NCBI GenBank assembly: GCA_046349255.1
Contig: JAXMCR010000002.1
Coordinates: 992,001-1,056,000, forward strand
Direction of reading: 5' to 3'
From: DAIODI01 sp046349255
GTDB lineage: Bacteria > Pseudomonadota > Alphaproteobacteria > Rhizobiales > Aestuariivirgaceae
DNA: 64,000 bases
The position numbers were made by a program, and so were the translations under genes. The stretch's first letter is position 1; every line of letters starts with the position of its first letter. The notes below the pieces were generated by a model, which was given only the letters and a program-made list of their open reading frames with translations, did not search any database and was not told where the DNA came from. Below, piece after piece: positions 9,164-17,285 of the stretch.

Positions 9164-9517
9164 TCAGAGGGCAGCCTTCGCCTTTTCGACGAGGCTCTGG
9201 AACGCCGCCGGCTCGCGCACGGCGAGATCGGCGAGGACCTTGCGGTCGACGGCGACGCCGGCCTTCGTCAGGCCGTCGATGAACCGGCCGTAGGTGAGGC
9301 CGAGTTCGCGGCTCGCCGCGTTGATGCGCTGGATCCACAGGGCGCGGAAGTTGCGCTTCTTCACCCTGCGGTCGCGGTAGGCGTACTGGCCGGCCTTCTC
9401 GACCGCCTGCACGGCCGCCCGGAACACGTTCTTGCGGCGGCCGTAGTACCCGGCGGCCTGGCTGATGATCTTCTTGTGACGGGCCCGTGCCGTCACGCCG
9501 CGCTTCACGCGTGCCAT
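9164..9517 (-). CDS. rplT: Large ribosomal subunit protein bL20
   Basis: Early assembly protein of the 50S subunit, binding 23S rRNA. The 117 residues begin MARVKRGVTARARHKKI, the nearly invariant N-terminus, with a long basic helical arm. The core contains FRALWIQRINAASRE and GLTYGRFIDGL, both family signatures. It lies 21 bases after rpmI in the infC-rpmI-rplT operon. In E. coli L20 represses this operon by binding the mRNA before rpmI; here a strong hairpin lies in the matching place. Confidence 0.98.
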   Translation of the reverse strand: MARVKRGVTARARHKKIISQAAGYYGRRKNVFRAAVQAVEKAGQYAYRDRRVKKRNFRALWIQRINAASRELGLTYGRFIDGLTKAGVAVDRKVLADLAVREPAAFQSLVEKAKAAL

Positions 9518-9538
9518 ATCGGTTCTCCTCGATGCGCC

Positions 9539-9736
9539 TTAGCGATACGGCATGTAGCTCTTGAGCAGGCCGGCGTCGCCGGGCTCAAGGATCATGGTGC
9601 CGCGCTGATTGCGGATCTGCTTGTTCGTGCGCTTGATCATGCCATGGCGCTTGCCGGCCTGGGGCGCACGGATCTTGCCAGTCGCCGTGACGGTGAACCG
9701 CTTCTTGCACGACGACTTCGTCTTCATCTTGGGCAT
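9539..9736 (-). CDS. rpmI: Large ribosomal subunit protein bL35
   Basis: Small basic 50S protein of 65 residues beginning MPKMKTKSSCKKRF, the usual bL35 start. An upstream in-frame ATG would add 15 residues, but the shorter form matches the family length and has AAGG 9 bases before it. The mid-protein stretch GKRHGMIKRTNKQIRNQRGT is typical. It is the middle gene of infC-rpmI-rplT. Confidence 0.97.
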   Translation of the reverse strand: MPKMKTKSSCKKRFTVTATGKIRAPQAGKRHGMIKRTNKQIRNQRGTMILEPGDAGLLKSYMPYR

Positions 9737-9765
9737 TTTGCTTACCTTTTCAGTTTGGAGCATAG

Positions 9766-9799
9766 AAAGCCGCCACGGCATGCCCTGCCGGGCGGCTTT
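9766..9799 (-). promoter_or_regulatory. Long hairpin between infC and rpmI, candidate L20 operator or attenuator
   Basis: A 9-bp stem (9766-9774 with 9791-9799, GGCGGCTTT type) continues into a 5-bp inner stem (CGGCA 9776-9780 with TGCCG 9786-9790), with one bulged A at 9775 and a 5-base loop. It is a 14-bp stem in all. The U-tract after it is short (TTTCT on the minus strand), so a pure terminator role is doubtful. In E. coli, L20 represses rpmI-rplT through structured RNA in this interval. Base pairing is seen directly; the L20 role is inferred from position. Confidence 0.5.
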
Positions 9800-9863
9800 G
9801 TCCTTGGGGACGCGGGTTTATAGTCGCGTCGGAACCGGTTTGCAACCGCGCTGATTCAGGCGG

Positions 9864-10403
9864 TCAGCGGGGCGCCAGCACCATCACCATCTGGCGGCCC
9901 TCAAGACGGGGCTCCGATTCAACCTTGGCGATCTCGCCGGTGTCGGACTTGACCCGGTTCAGGAGATCGACGCCGAGTTCGGTGTGGGCCATTTCGCGGC
10001 CGCGGAACCGCAGCGTCACCTTGACCTTGTCGCCTTCCTCGAAGAACCGGCGGATCGAGCGCATCTTCACGTCGTAGTCGTGCGTGTCGATGTTCGGGCG
10101 CATCTTGATCTCCTTGATCTCGATGACCTTCTGGTTCTTGCGGGCTTCGGCGGCCTTCTTCTGCGCCTGGTACTTGTACTTGCCGTAGTCGAGCACCTTG
10201 CAGACGGGCGGCGTGGCGTTGGGCGATACTTCGACGAGATCGAGCCCGGCCTCTTCCGCCACTCTCAGGGCTTCGTTCAGCGACACGACGCCCCGCTTCT
10301 CTCCGGCGGCGTCGATCAGCAACACTTCACGCGCTTCGATGAACTGGTTGATGCGCGGACCGTCGTCACGGGGCGGTTGCGGTGCCCTCATAGGCTTGCG
10401 AAT
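9864..10403 (-). CDS. infC: Translation initiation factor IF-3 with ATT start
   Basis: IF3 checks start codon and initiator tRNA on the 30S subunit. The 179 residues include the N-domain (PRINQFIEAREVLLIDAAGE), the helical linker (KYKYQAQKKAAEARKNQK) and the C-domain (IKEIKMRPNIDTHDYDVK). I place the start at ATT 10403-10401: an AAGGAG (10416-10411) lies exactly 7 bases upstream. The next in-frame ATG (10391) is 19 bases from that site, and no in-frame ATG, GTG or TTG lies at a good distance. A rare ATT start is the known way by which E. coli IF3 limits its own synthesis. First gene of the infC-rpmI-rplT-pheST cluster. Confidence 0.93.
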   Translation of the reverse strand: MRKPMRAPQPPRDDGPRINQFIEAREVLLIDAAGEKRGVVSLNEALRVAEEAGLDLVEVSPNATPPVCKVLDYGKYKYQAQKKAAEARKNQKVIEIKEIKMRPNIDTHDYDVKMRSIRRFFEEGDKVKVTLRFRGREMAHTELGVDLLNRVKSDTGEIAKVESEPRLEGRQMVMVLAPR

Positions 10404-10468
10404 GGCATATCTCCTTGATTGGGCCCACCGGCGGCGGTTACGCGAGTTGCGGCCCGTTGAACTCCGGG

Positions 10469-10498
10469 TATAGACGGTAATCGTATCACGGAAGTCAA
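10469..10498 (-). promoter_or_regulatory. Candidate housekeeping promoter of infC
   Basis: On the minus strand TTGACT (10498-10493) resembles a -35 box and TCTATA (10474-10469) a -10 box, with 18 bases between. It lies about 65 bases before the infC start, in the 110-base gap shared with the divergent hydrolase gene. The -35 match is strong, the -10 modest. Confidence 0.4.
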
Positions 10499-10513
10499 GC
10501 GAGAGGGCCGGCC

Positions 10514-11338
10514 TTGACCGCAAAATCCGCCTCGGGATCGTTTCTCTCGGCTGCCGGCAACCGCATCGAGTGGCGCCGCGACGAACCCCCGGCGGGGACG
10601 CCCGCGCGCGCCGGGCTCTTCTGGCTGAGCGGCTTCAAGTCGGACATGAGCGGCACCAAGGTACAGGCATTGTCGGCGCATGCCGTGGCCGAGGGGCGCG
10701 CGTGCGTGCGCTTCGACTACTCCGGACACGGCATTTCGGGCGGCGCCTTGATCGACGGCACGATCTCGCTCTGGCTGGACGAGGCCGCACAGGCCTTCGA
10801 GGGCCTGACGAATGGCCCGCAGGTCGTGCTCGGGTCGAGCATGGGCGGCTGGATCGCCCTCCTGCTGCTGCGGCGCCTGCTTCAGAAGGGTGTCGACCGG
10901 ATCAGGGGACTGGTGCTGCTAGCGCCCGCCGTCGACATGACGGACCGGCTGATGTGGCGGGACTTCGATTCCGCGCAGCGCCGCACGATCGAGGCGACCG
11001 GGCGTCTCGAGCTTCCCTCGCTCTATTCGCCGGAACCCTACGTGATCACGCGCGCGCTGATCGAGGACGGCGCCCGCCATCTGATGCTCAACGCCCCGGT
11101 GGCCGTTCCCTGTGCGGTGCGCATCCTGCAGGGAGACCAGGATCCCGACGTTCCCGAGGCGCACGCGCGTCTCCTGTTCGATCGGCTCGACGGGCCGGAT
11201 ACCGCGTTGACCATCGTGAAGGGCGGCGACCATCGCCTGTCGCGGGCCGACGACCTTCGTCTCCTGCTCGAGACGACGGAAGCGCTGGCGCGACGGATCG
11301 ATCAGGCCGAGGCGCGTTCGAACGGCAGCAGCGCCTGA
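10514..11338 (+). CDS. Alpha/beta hydrolase, serine type
   Basis: Probable cytosolic esterase or thioesterase of the alpha/beta hydrolase fold, 274 residues. The nucleophile elbow is GSSMGGW (about residues 115-121). A likely acid is in QGDQDPDVP (about 212-220) and the catalytic histidine in KGGDHRLS (about 240). The N-terminus has LFWLSGFKSDMSGTK in the place of the oxyanion loop. The start is TTG at 10514 with GAGAGGG upstream; the next in-frame ATG would remove the first strand. Its 3' end overlaps the convergent epimerase gene by 37 bases. Substrate unknown. Confidence 0.8.
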   Translation: MTAKSASGSFLSAAGNRIEWRRDEPPAGTPARAGLFWLSGFKSDMSGTKVQALSAHAVAEGRACVRFDYSGHGISGGALIDGTISLWLDEAAQAFEGLTNGPQVVLGSSMGGWIALLLLRRLLQKGVDRIRGLVLLAPAVDMTDRLMWRDFDSAQRRTIEATGRLELPSLYSPEPYVITRALIEDGARHLMLNAPVAVPCAVRILQGDQDPDVPEAHARLLFDRLDGPDTALTIVKGGDHRLSRADDLRLLLETTEALARRIDQAEARSNGSSA

Positions 11339-12177
11339 AGGCCTTCGCGGTAGGTCGGGTAGCGGAAGCGGTACGCAAGCTCCGCCTTGAGCTTCGCGTT
11401 CGAGACGCGCTTGGAGTCGTTGTAGAAGCTGCGCGCCATCGGCGAGAGCTGTGCGGTTGCAAACGACTCCGCCGGCGGCGGTGCGATGCCCAGCAGTTCG
11501 GCCGCATAGACGATCACGTCCTGCGGCGGGGCCGGTTCGTCGTCACAGACGTTGAAGACTTCGCCGCCTTCGATCTTTCCCATCGAAGCAAGCAGCGCTC
11601 CGGCGATGTCGTCCACGTGGATGCGCGAAAACAGCTGGCCGGGCTTCACGATGCGCCGCGCCGTGCCGTCGAGCAGCGAGCGGATCTGGTTGCGGCCCGG
11701 GCCGTAGATGCCGGCGAGCCGGAAGACACCGATGGGCAATCCGTGGTGTTCGTGAAGAGAGAGCCATCCCTGCTCGGCGGCCACGCGCCACTTGCTGCGC
11801 TCGTTCGTGGGCGTGAGGGGAGACGCCTCGTCCACCCACTCGCCGGCGCGGTCGCCGTAGACGCCGGTGGTCGACAGGTAGGCCGCCCAGCGGATCGACC
11901 GTGCCGCCTTGCGCAGCGGATCGAGCGAGGATCGAAATGCCGGATCGCCGTCCGCGCCGGGCGGGGCCGAGACGAGGAAGTGCGTCGCCGCCGCGAGCGC
12001 TGCCGCATCGATCGCCCGGGACCCGTCGAACCGCACGGCATCGATCCCCATGGCCTTGAGGCGCTCGACGCCGTCGTGCGTCGTGCTGGTGCCGATGATG
12101 CGCCAGTCGCTCCGGTCGAGTTGCCGCGCGAGCGCCAGCGCCGAGAAGCCCATGCCGATGCACAGCAGCGTGTTCAT
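11302..12177 (-). CDS. NAD(P)-dependent epimerase/dehydratase-like (extended SDR, YeeZ-like)
   Basis: A 291-residue extended SDR-fold protein. It begins MNTLLCIGMGFSALALARQL, a nucleotide-binding glycine loop with unusual first spacing seen in the YeeZ-like group. YLSTTGVYG carries a likely catalytic threonine/tyrosine region. FRLAGIYGPGRN and FSRIHVDDIA are typical SDR epimerase motifs. The start at 12177 makes an ATGA overlap with the queG stop, so the two are coupled. Its substrate cannot be read from sequence. Confidence 0.8.
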   Translation of the reverse strand: MNTLLCIGMGFSALALARQLDRSDWRIIGTSTTHDGVERLKAMGIDAVRFDGSRAIDAAALAAATHFLVSAPPGADGDPAFRSSLDPLRKAARSIRWAAYLSTTGVYGDRAGEWVDEASPLTPTNERSKWRVAAEQGWLSLHEHHGLPIGVFRLAGIYGPGRNQIRSLLDGTARRIVKPGQLFSRIHVDDIAGALLASMGKIEGGEVFNVCDDEPAPPQDVIVYAAELLGIAPPPAESFATAQLSPMARSFYNDSKRVSNAKLKAELAYRFRYPTYREGLQALLPFERASA

Positions 12178-13286
12178 TCGTCCAGTCCCCATTCGCGACG
12201 GACCGTCGGATCCGGTTCGCCCTGTGCCCCATGGCGCAAGGCATCGAACGCCGTTGGCGATACGAACTGGCGCATGGCCCAGACCGCTGCACCGCGCACG
12301 ACCGGTGCAGCGTGCTTCAGATGCCGTTCGGCCGCCGGCAACAGTGCCTCGTCACCGGAATTGCCGATGGCGATCAGCACGTTCCGGAGGAAGCGGTCGA
12401 TCCCGAGCCGCTTGATCGGCGAGCCGGCGAACAGCGTCCGGAAGGCGCCATCGTCGAGTTCCGCGAGCGCGGCGAGCGACGGTGATACGCGGCGCTCATC
12501 CGCGGCGAACTTCGCCTCGCTCGCTTTCGCGGCGAACTTGTTCCACGGACAGACGGCGAGGCAGTCGTCGCAGCCGAAGATGCGGTTGCCGATGGCCTTG
12601 CGGAATTCGTCTGGAATCGGCCCCTTGTGCTCGATCGTGAGGTACGAGATGCACCGGCGCGCATCGAGCTGGTAGGGCGCCGGAAACGCGCTCGTGGGAC
12701 AGACGTCGAGGCAGGCGCGACACGAGCCGCAATGATCCGTGTCCGGAGTATCGGCATCGATCGCAAGCGTCGTGAGGATCGCTCCCAGAAACGTCCACGA
12801 GCCGAGCGTTCGCGACACGAGGTTCGTATGCTTGCCCTGCCAGCCGAGACCGGCGCGCTGCGCGAGCGGCTTCTCCATCAGCGGCGCCGTGTCGACGAAC
12901 ACCTTGACCTCGGCTCCCGTGCGCGCCGCGAGCCATCCGGCGAGCTGCTTCAGGCGGCCCTTCAGTACGTCGTGGTAATCGCGTCCGAGCGCATACGCCG
13001 CGATCGTGCCCTGCGATCGCCGTTGGAGTCTCCCGAACGGATCGTCCGGCTCCGGGTAGGACATCGTCAGGACGATCGCCGTTCGGGCATCCGGCCAGAG
13101 TCTTTCGGGCGACACGCGCCGATCGAGCGTCGTTGCGAGCCAGGCCATGTCGCCGTGAAGGCCGCGGTCGACGAAGGCCCTCAAGCGCTCCGCCTGCCGT
13201 GCGTCGAAGTCTGTCGGAGCAAATCCCACCGTAGCGAAGCCGAGCTCCTGCGCCTTGTGTCTGATCTCGGCGGCGAGCCCCGGCAT
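12174..13286 (-). CDS. queG: Epoxyqueuosine reductase
   Basis: Cobalamin-dependent iron-sulphur enzyme that makes the last step of queuosine synthesis in tRNA (epoxyqueuosine to queuosine). 370 residues. Two ferredoxin-type clusters are visible: CGSCRACLDVCPTSAF (about 185-200) and CDDCLAVCPWNKF (about 240-252). N-terminal parts such as SYPEPDDPFGRLQ and GQGKH-like LGWQGKHTNLVSRTLGSW match the family. A HEAT-like C-terminal part follows. Upstream GST stop and queG ATG share one base (TGATG), and downstream the epimerase overlaps by 4, giving a tight GST-queG-epimerase operon. Confidence 0.95.
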   Translation of the reverse strand: MPGLAAEIRHKAQELGFATVGFAPTDFDARQAERLRAFVDRGLHGDMAWLATTLDRRVSPERLWPDARTAIVLTMSYPEPDDPFGRLQRRSQGTIAAYALGRDYHDVLKGRLKQLAGWLAARTGAEVKVFVDTAPLMEKPLAQRAGLGWQGKHTNLVSRTLGSWTFLGAILTTLAIDADTPDTDHCGSCRACLDVCPTSAFPAPYQLDARRCISYLTIEHKGPIPDEFRKAIGNRIFGCDDCLAVCPWNKFAAKASEAKFAADERRVSPSLAALAELDDGAFRTLFAGSPIKRLGIDRFLRNVLIAIGNSGDEALLPAAERHLKHAAPVVRGAAVWAMRQFVSPTAFDALRHGAQGEPDPTVRREWGLDE

Positions 13287-13972
13287 CAGAAGTCGAGGTC
13301 GGCGTACTGCCTCGGCGGCGCGAGCCCGCGAATGTAGTCCGCGAGCAAGGGACGGAACGACGGGCGCGACTTGATGCGCTGGTACCAGTGGCGCGCGGAC
13401 TCGTTCTCGTGCCAGGGCACGTCGCCCAGGTAATCGACGACCGACAGGTGCGCGGCCGCCGCGAGGTCGGCGATGGTCAGCTCGCGGCCTGCGAGCCAGC
13501 TCCGCTTCTCGGCGAGGTCGCCAATGAGGTCGAGATGCATGCGGATCTGGCCGAGCGCCGCGCGCACGCGCGTCATGTCGGGCGAGCCGCCGCCGGCTTC
13601 GCGCGGCAGGAACCGGCGCACGATCTTCTCGCTCAGCAATGGGCCGCTGACGTCGGAGTAGAAATGCTGGTCGAACCAGGCGGCGAGCCGGCGCGTTTCG
13701 GCGCGCTCCGACGGTGTCTTGCCGAAGAGGGTGACCGACGCCGCATCGTTCACCTCCTCGAGATACTCCGACACGGGCCCGAGCCCTGAGACGAAGGCGC
13801 CGCCGTTGTCCACGAGGATCGGTAGTTCGGCCGGCGGCACGAGGTCCTCCGGCAGCGGGCTCGGCTCCCAGGGGCGTGCCTCTTCGAGCTCCACTTCGAA
13901 GCCGTATTCGGCGATCGCCAGCCTGACGCGGCGCGAGAGCGGATCGAGGGGGAAGTGGAAGAGCGTTGCCAT
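13286..13972 (-). CDS. Glutathione S-transferase family protein
   Basis: A 228-residue cytosolic GST-like protein. The thioredoxin-fold N-domain (1-80) begins MATLFHFPLDPLSRRVRLAI, with the serine/arginine region where the active residue is expected, and has PPAELPILVD, the cis-proline glutathione-binding turn. The helical C-domain carries ELTIADLAAAAHLSVVDYLGD, the N-capping motif of the GST fold. The start at 13972 was chosen by homology; ATG at 13987 would add five residues. First gene of GST-queG-epimerase. Substrate unknown. Confidence 0.88.
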   Translation of the reverse strand: MATLFHFPLDPLSRRVRLAIAEYGFEVELEEARPWEPSPLPEDLVPPAELPILVDNGGAFVSGLGPVSEYLEEVNDAASVTLFGKTPSERAETRRLAAWFDQHFYSDVSGPLLSEKIVRRFLPREAGGGSPDMTRVRAALGQIRMHLDLIGDLAEKRSWLAGRELTIADLAAAAHLSVVDYLGDVPWHENESARHWYQRIKSRPSFRPLLADYIRGLAPPRQYADLDF

Positions 13973-14136
13973 TCCTTGAATCACCATGACGACGTGCGGG
14001 GGACGACGGCGTGCGGTCTTGCGATTTCGCCTCGAGCGCAGGACCTGCGCGTCGGCGAAACGAATGCGGAGCCGTTCCTGCCCTCCTGCTCCCACAAGAT
14101 CAAGGCTTTATTCCGCGAATTCCTGAAACGCTCCGG

Positions 14137-14742
14137 CTAGTAGAACGTAACGGTGCCGCCCTGGGCGGGCGATCCGACCGAGCGGACACGCGCGGGATCG
14201 TAATCCCAGAAAATCTGCACAGCATACAGATGATTGCCGACCTGGATCGCTCCGGTCGACACGTACTGGTAGTTGCGGTTCATCAGGTTGTTGCGATGGC
14301 CCGCCGAGTCGAGCCACTGCTGGAAGAGCCGGTCTGCTTTGACGGTGTCGATCCCGCCCTTCTGGCGATCGCGGGCCGCGTTCTCGCCGAAGCTCGATGC
14401 TCCGCCATCGCCCAGGAACGCTTCGAATCGGACGCGGAACGGTTCGCCCGTGCTCGACTGGTGGCCGACGTAATTGCCGATCGCCATCTCGATCGCCTGG
14501 GCGCGGGCGGCCGTGCGCAAGGCGTCGCTCGCCTTGAGCGCTGGATATCCGCGACCCGTCCGGGCTGCCGACGCCTTCGCGTCGAGATAAGCCTCCATGT
14601 CGGGCCGCACGATCATGCCGGCCGGCGGCTTCGAAACGAGCTGTTCGGCGAATGCCCGGTAGCTTGCCGTGTTGGCGACGGCAAGCGCCGGAAACGCTGG
14701 CAGAAGCGCCAGCGCGACCAGCACGCGACGACGGTCCGGCAT
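14137..14742 (-). CDS. Exported CAP/SCP domain protein
   Basis: A 201-residue exported protein. A signal peptide is clear: MPDRRR, then a hydrophobic stretch VLVALALLPAFPALAVA, with likely cleavage before N. The rest is one CAP (SCP-like) domain with ASSFGENAARD, WLDSAGHRNNLMN and a C-terminal AVQIFWDYD strand. Bacterial CAP proteins have no settled function. It lies 8 bases after the SRPBCC gene on the same strand and is probably cotranscribed. The 164 bases between its stop and the GST start hold no gene I can support. Confidence 0.85.
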   Translation of the reverse strand: MPDRRRVLVALALLPAFPALAVANTASYRAFAEQLVSKPPAGMIVRPDMEAYLDAKASAARTGRGYPALKASDALRTAARAQAIEMAIGNYVGHQSSTGEPFRVRFEAFLGDGGASSFGENAARDRQKGGIDTVKADRLFQQWLDSAGHRNNLMNRNYQYVSTGAIQVGNHLYAVQIFWDYDPARVRSVGSPAQGGTVTFY

Positions 14743-14750
14743 CAGGGTCC

Positions 14751-15164
14751 TTAGGAAAACTTCTTCTTCAGGCTGTCGAAACCGGCATCGTACACGCCGC
14801 CGATCACGCCTGCCGCATCCGCTTCGCTGGCGCCGCTCGGCTCGAAATTGCCTTCCCACGTGACGAGCGATCCGCCGTCGCGCGCGGCAACCGCGATCGT
14901 CGCCTTGTAGTTGGCGACCGGCAGCGGTCCGTTCAGGATCGTGTAGGAGTAGCTGCGGCCGGCCTTGTTGTCCTCGACCAGCTCTTCGGTGAGCTGCGCG
15001 CCGCCGCCCAATGTCAGTACACGGAGGGTTTTGCCGTCCTTCTCCTCGATCCTGCAGGCCATCACGGCCGGGTGCCAGTTCCCCAGCGCGTCGAACCCCC
15101 CGATGACCTTCCACACGTCGTCTGGCGAGGCGGTCAGTTCGAGCGTGCGGCGGACTTTGGTCAT
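14751..15164 (-). CDS. SRPBCC (START-like) superfamily protein
   Basis: A 137-residue cytosolic protein of the polyketide cyclase/START-like fold, of the type that binds small hydrophobic ligands. It begins TKVRRTLELTASPDDVWKVI, with the usual opening strand and helix, then WHPAVMACRIEE and YSYTILNGPLPVANYKA, and ends in a long helix (AGVIGGVYDAGFDSLKKKFS). The ATG at 15164 faces dapB across 136 bases. Its substrate is unknown. Confidence 0.8.
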   Translation of the reverse strand: MTKVRRTLELTASPDDVWKVIGGFDALGNWHPAVMACRIEEKDGKTLRVLTLGGGAQLTEELVEDNKAGRSYSYTILNGPLPVANYKATIAVAARDGGSLVTWEGNFEPSGASEADAAGVIGGVYDAGFDSLKKKFS

Positions 15165-15300
15165 GGGGCTTCCCGAGGCGTTGTGGAGATTGTTCAGTCT
15201 TCACCGTCACAATACCAATCGTAAGGATGCATGCAACGCGTGCTTTTCAGGATGCCGCGCGGCTGATATCTGGCGTCCCACGCTACGGAAAGGACACGCG

Positions 15301-16107
15301 ATGGGCGAACTGAAGATCGCCATTGCCGGCGCGGCCGGCCGGATGGGGCGCACGCTCGTCCGCCTCGTGAGCGAGACGCCCGGCGTCGCCCTCGCCGGCG
15401 GGTTCGAGGGTCCGGGATCTCCCGCGATCGGCGAGGATCTCGGCGTGCTCGCCGGCATCGGCGCGACCGGGAAGTCGGTCTCGGGCGACGCGCTCGACGT
15501 GTTGCGGCAGGTCGACGCCCTCATCGATTTCACGACGCCTGCCGCCTCGACTGCGCTCGCCGAGTTCTCCGCACAGGCCCGTATCGTGCACGTGATCGGC
15601 ACCACGGGGCTGTCGGAGGCGCAGGAATCCGCCATTCGCGCCGCGGCCCGCCACGCGCGCATCGTCAAGTCGGGCAACATGAGCCTCGGCGTGAACCTGC
15701 TTGCGCTCCTCGTCGAGAAGGCAGCCGCGAGCCTCGGCCCCGAGTTCGATATCGAGATTCTCGAGATGCATCATCGCCGAAAGGTCGACGCCCCCTCCGG
15801 CACGGCCCTGCTGCTCGGCGAAGCGGCTGCCCACGGACGCAATGTCTCCCTGAAGGAGCGCTCCGTGCGCGTGCGCGACGGTCACACGGGAGCGCGGGCC
15901 TCCGGCGATATCGGGTTCGCCACGTTGCGCGGCGGCAGCGTCGTCGGCGAACACGCCGTGATCTTCGCAGGCGAAGCGGAACGCATCGAACTCGTGCACC
16001 GGGCGGAGTCGCGCGACATCTTTGCCCGCGGCGCGATTGCCGCCGCCCGCTGGGCCTACGATCAGCCGCCGGGTCTCTACTCGATGCGCGACGTACTCGG
16101 ACTTTGA
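15301..16107 (+). CDS. dapB: 4-hydroxy-tetrahydrodipicolinate reductase
   Basis: Second committed step of lysine and diaminopimelate synthesis, NAD(P)H-dependent. 268 residues, the usual size. The nucleotide loop GAAGRMGR lies at residues 10-17. The catalytic region EMHHRRKVDAPSGTAL carries the His-His and the Lys of the family. Other signatures are SGNMSLGVN and GDIGFATLRGGSVVGEH. The start at 15301 fits the Rossmann N-terminus exactly. gpmA follows 10 bases later. Confidence 0.97.
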   Translation: MGELKIAIAGAAGRMGRTLVRLVSETPGVALAGGFEGPGSPAIGEDLGVLAGIGATGKSVSGDALDVLRQVDALIDFTTPAASTALAEFSAQARIVHVIGTTGLSEAQESAIRAAARHARIVKSGNMSLGVNLLALLVEKAAASLGPEFDIEILEMHHRRKVDAPSGTALLLGEAAAHGRNVSLKERSVRVRDGHTGARASGDIGFATLRGGSVVGEHAVIFAGEAERIELVHRAESRDIFARGAIAAARWAYDQPPGLYSMRDVLGL

Positions 16108-16117
16108 AGGAGCCATG

Positions 16118-16738
16118 ATGACCAGGACTCTCGTGCTCGTCCGCCACGGGCAGAGCGAATGGAACCTGAAGAACCTCTTCACGGGCTGGGAAGATCCCGG
16201 CCTCACCGAACTCGGCATCGAGGAAGCGCGCACGGCCGGCCGCCGCCTGAAGGCGCGCGGCATCCGCTTCGACAAGGCGTTCACGTCGGTCCTGTCGCGC
16301 GCCCAGCACACCTTGCAGCTCATCCTCCAGGAGATCGGCGAAACGCACATTCCAATCGTTCGCGACCAGGCGCTGAATGAGCGCCACTACGGCAACCTGA
16401 CGGGGCTCAACAAGACCGAAGCGGCCATGCGCTGGGGCAAGGAGCAGGTGCACCAGTGGCGTCGCTCGTATGACATTCCCCCGCCGGGCGGCGAGAGCCT
16501 GAAGGACACGCTGGCGCGCGTGCTCCCCTACTACATGCGGGAAATCCAGCCGCTCGTGCTGTCGGGCGAGACCATCCTCGTCGTCGCGCACGGCAATTCG
16601 CTGCGCTCGCTCATCATGGTGATCGAAGGCCTGTCGCCGCAGGAGATCCTGACGCGCGAGCTGCCGACCGGCGTGCCGATCGTCTACACACTCGGACCCG
16701 ACAGCCGCATCGTGTCGAAGGACGTGCTCTCGGCCTAG
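16118..16738 (+). CDS. gpmA: 2,3-bisphosphoglycerate-dependent phosphoglycerate mutase
   Basis: Glycolytic mutase of the histidine phosphatase superfamily, 206 residues. The catalytic RHGQSEWN is at residues 8-15, followed by LFTGWEDPGLTELG. ALNERHYGNLTGLNK holds the acid/base region and VVAHGNSLRSL the second histidine. It is shorter than the E. coli enzyme (about 250) because the C-terminal segment is reduced, as in other alphaproteobacteria. Two ATGs lie at 16115 and 16118; the second is better spaced from GGAG (16109-16112). It overlaps the convergent DUF2244 gene by 4 bases. Confidence 0.95.
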   Translation: MTRTLVLVRHGQSEWNLKNLFTGWEDPGLTELGIEEARTAGRRLKARGIRFDKAFTSVLSRAQHTLQLILQEIGETHIPIVRDQALNERHYGNLTGLNKTEAAMRWGKEQVHQWRRSYDIPPPGGESLKDTLARVLPYYMREIQPLVLSGETILVVAHGNSLRSLIMVIEGLSPQEILTRELPTGVPIVYTLGPDSRIVSKDVLSA

Positions 16739-17211
16739 GCGGGCGTAACGACGCGCCTGAGCGCTTCGTTCAGGATGTCCGCGAGCTGCTCGCGCTCGGC
16801 GACACCGAGTCCCAGGGCGATCGGGAAGAACTTGCCGCGCGAGGCGAGCACGAGGCGCTCCTTCGCACCGTAGCGGTCCTCGACCATCCGTGCCCGGACG
16901 AAGGCGCGCGGAAAGCGGAGTTCGCGCACCGCCTTTCCTTCCCGTTGTTCCTGCCAGACGAGTTCACCGGCCGTGATGGTGATCGCCTCGATGCGCTGCG
17001 TCTTCATGCTGGCCTTCAGCGCCCACCAGATGAGCAGAACGTCGAGACCGCAGAACCCCACCACCGGCCAGGCCCCGTTCCAGGCGAAACCCACCGCGAC
17101 GACGACGTTCACGGTGATGACGCCGATCAGGATCCAGCGCAGCACCCCGGGCGCGAGCGATGCGTTCGGCTTGAGCTCGATGGCGAGCAAGGGTTTGTCG
17201 GCGTCGGTCAC
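16735..17211 (-). CDS. DUF2244 domain membrane protein
   Basis: A 158-residue inner-membrane protein of the DUF2244 family, of unknown function. Two hydrophobic segments lie side by side at about residues 25-65 (ILIGVITVNVVVAVGFAW and VVGFCGLDVLLIWWAL). The soluble C-terminal half with FPRAFVRARMVEDRYGAKERLVLASRGKFFPIAL is typical of the family. Such genes often accompany cytochrome oxidase or nth genes in alphaproteobacteria. It is divergent from nth across 74 bases. Confidence 0.85.
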   Translation of the reverse strand: MTDADKPLLAIELKPNASLAPGVLRWILIGVITVNVVVAVGFAWNGAWPVVGFCGLDVLLIWWALKASMKTQRIEAITITAGELVWQEQREGKAVRELRFPRAFVRARMVEDRYGAKERLVLASRGKFFPIALGLGVAEREQLADILNEALRRVVTPA

Positions 17212-17285
17212 GGCCGGTCCTGCACTTCGATAACGAAAATCGCTAAGCTCCTACGAGTCGAGGCCGTCCGGAGGGTCACTTTCCC

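Noticed and set aside
10388..10408. Six-codon ORF MPFASL as the true translated leader of infC
   Set aside because: Its ATG is only two bases from the ribosome site, too close for good initiation; kept only as a remark.
13955..14140. Short plus-strand frame in the GST-CAP gap
   Set aside because: No ribosome site, no family likeness, and its start lies inside the GST gene.
15165..15300. Riboswitch for dapB (lysine type)
   Set aside because: The 136-base gap is too short and lacks the long stems and conserved bases of a lysine riboswitch.
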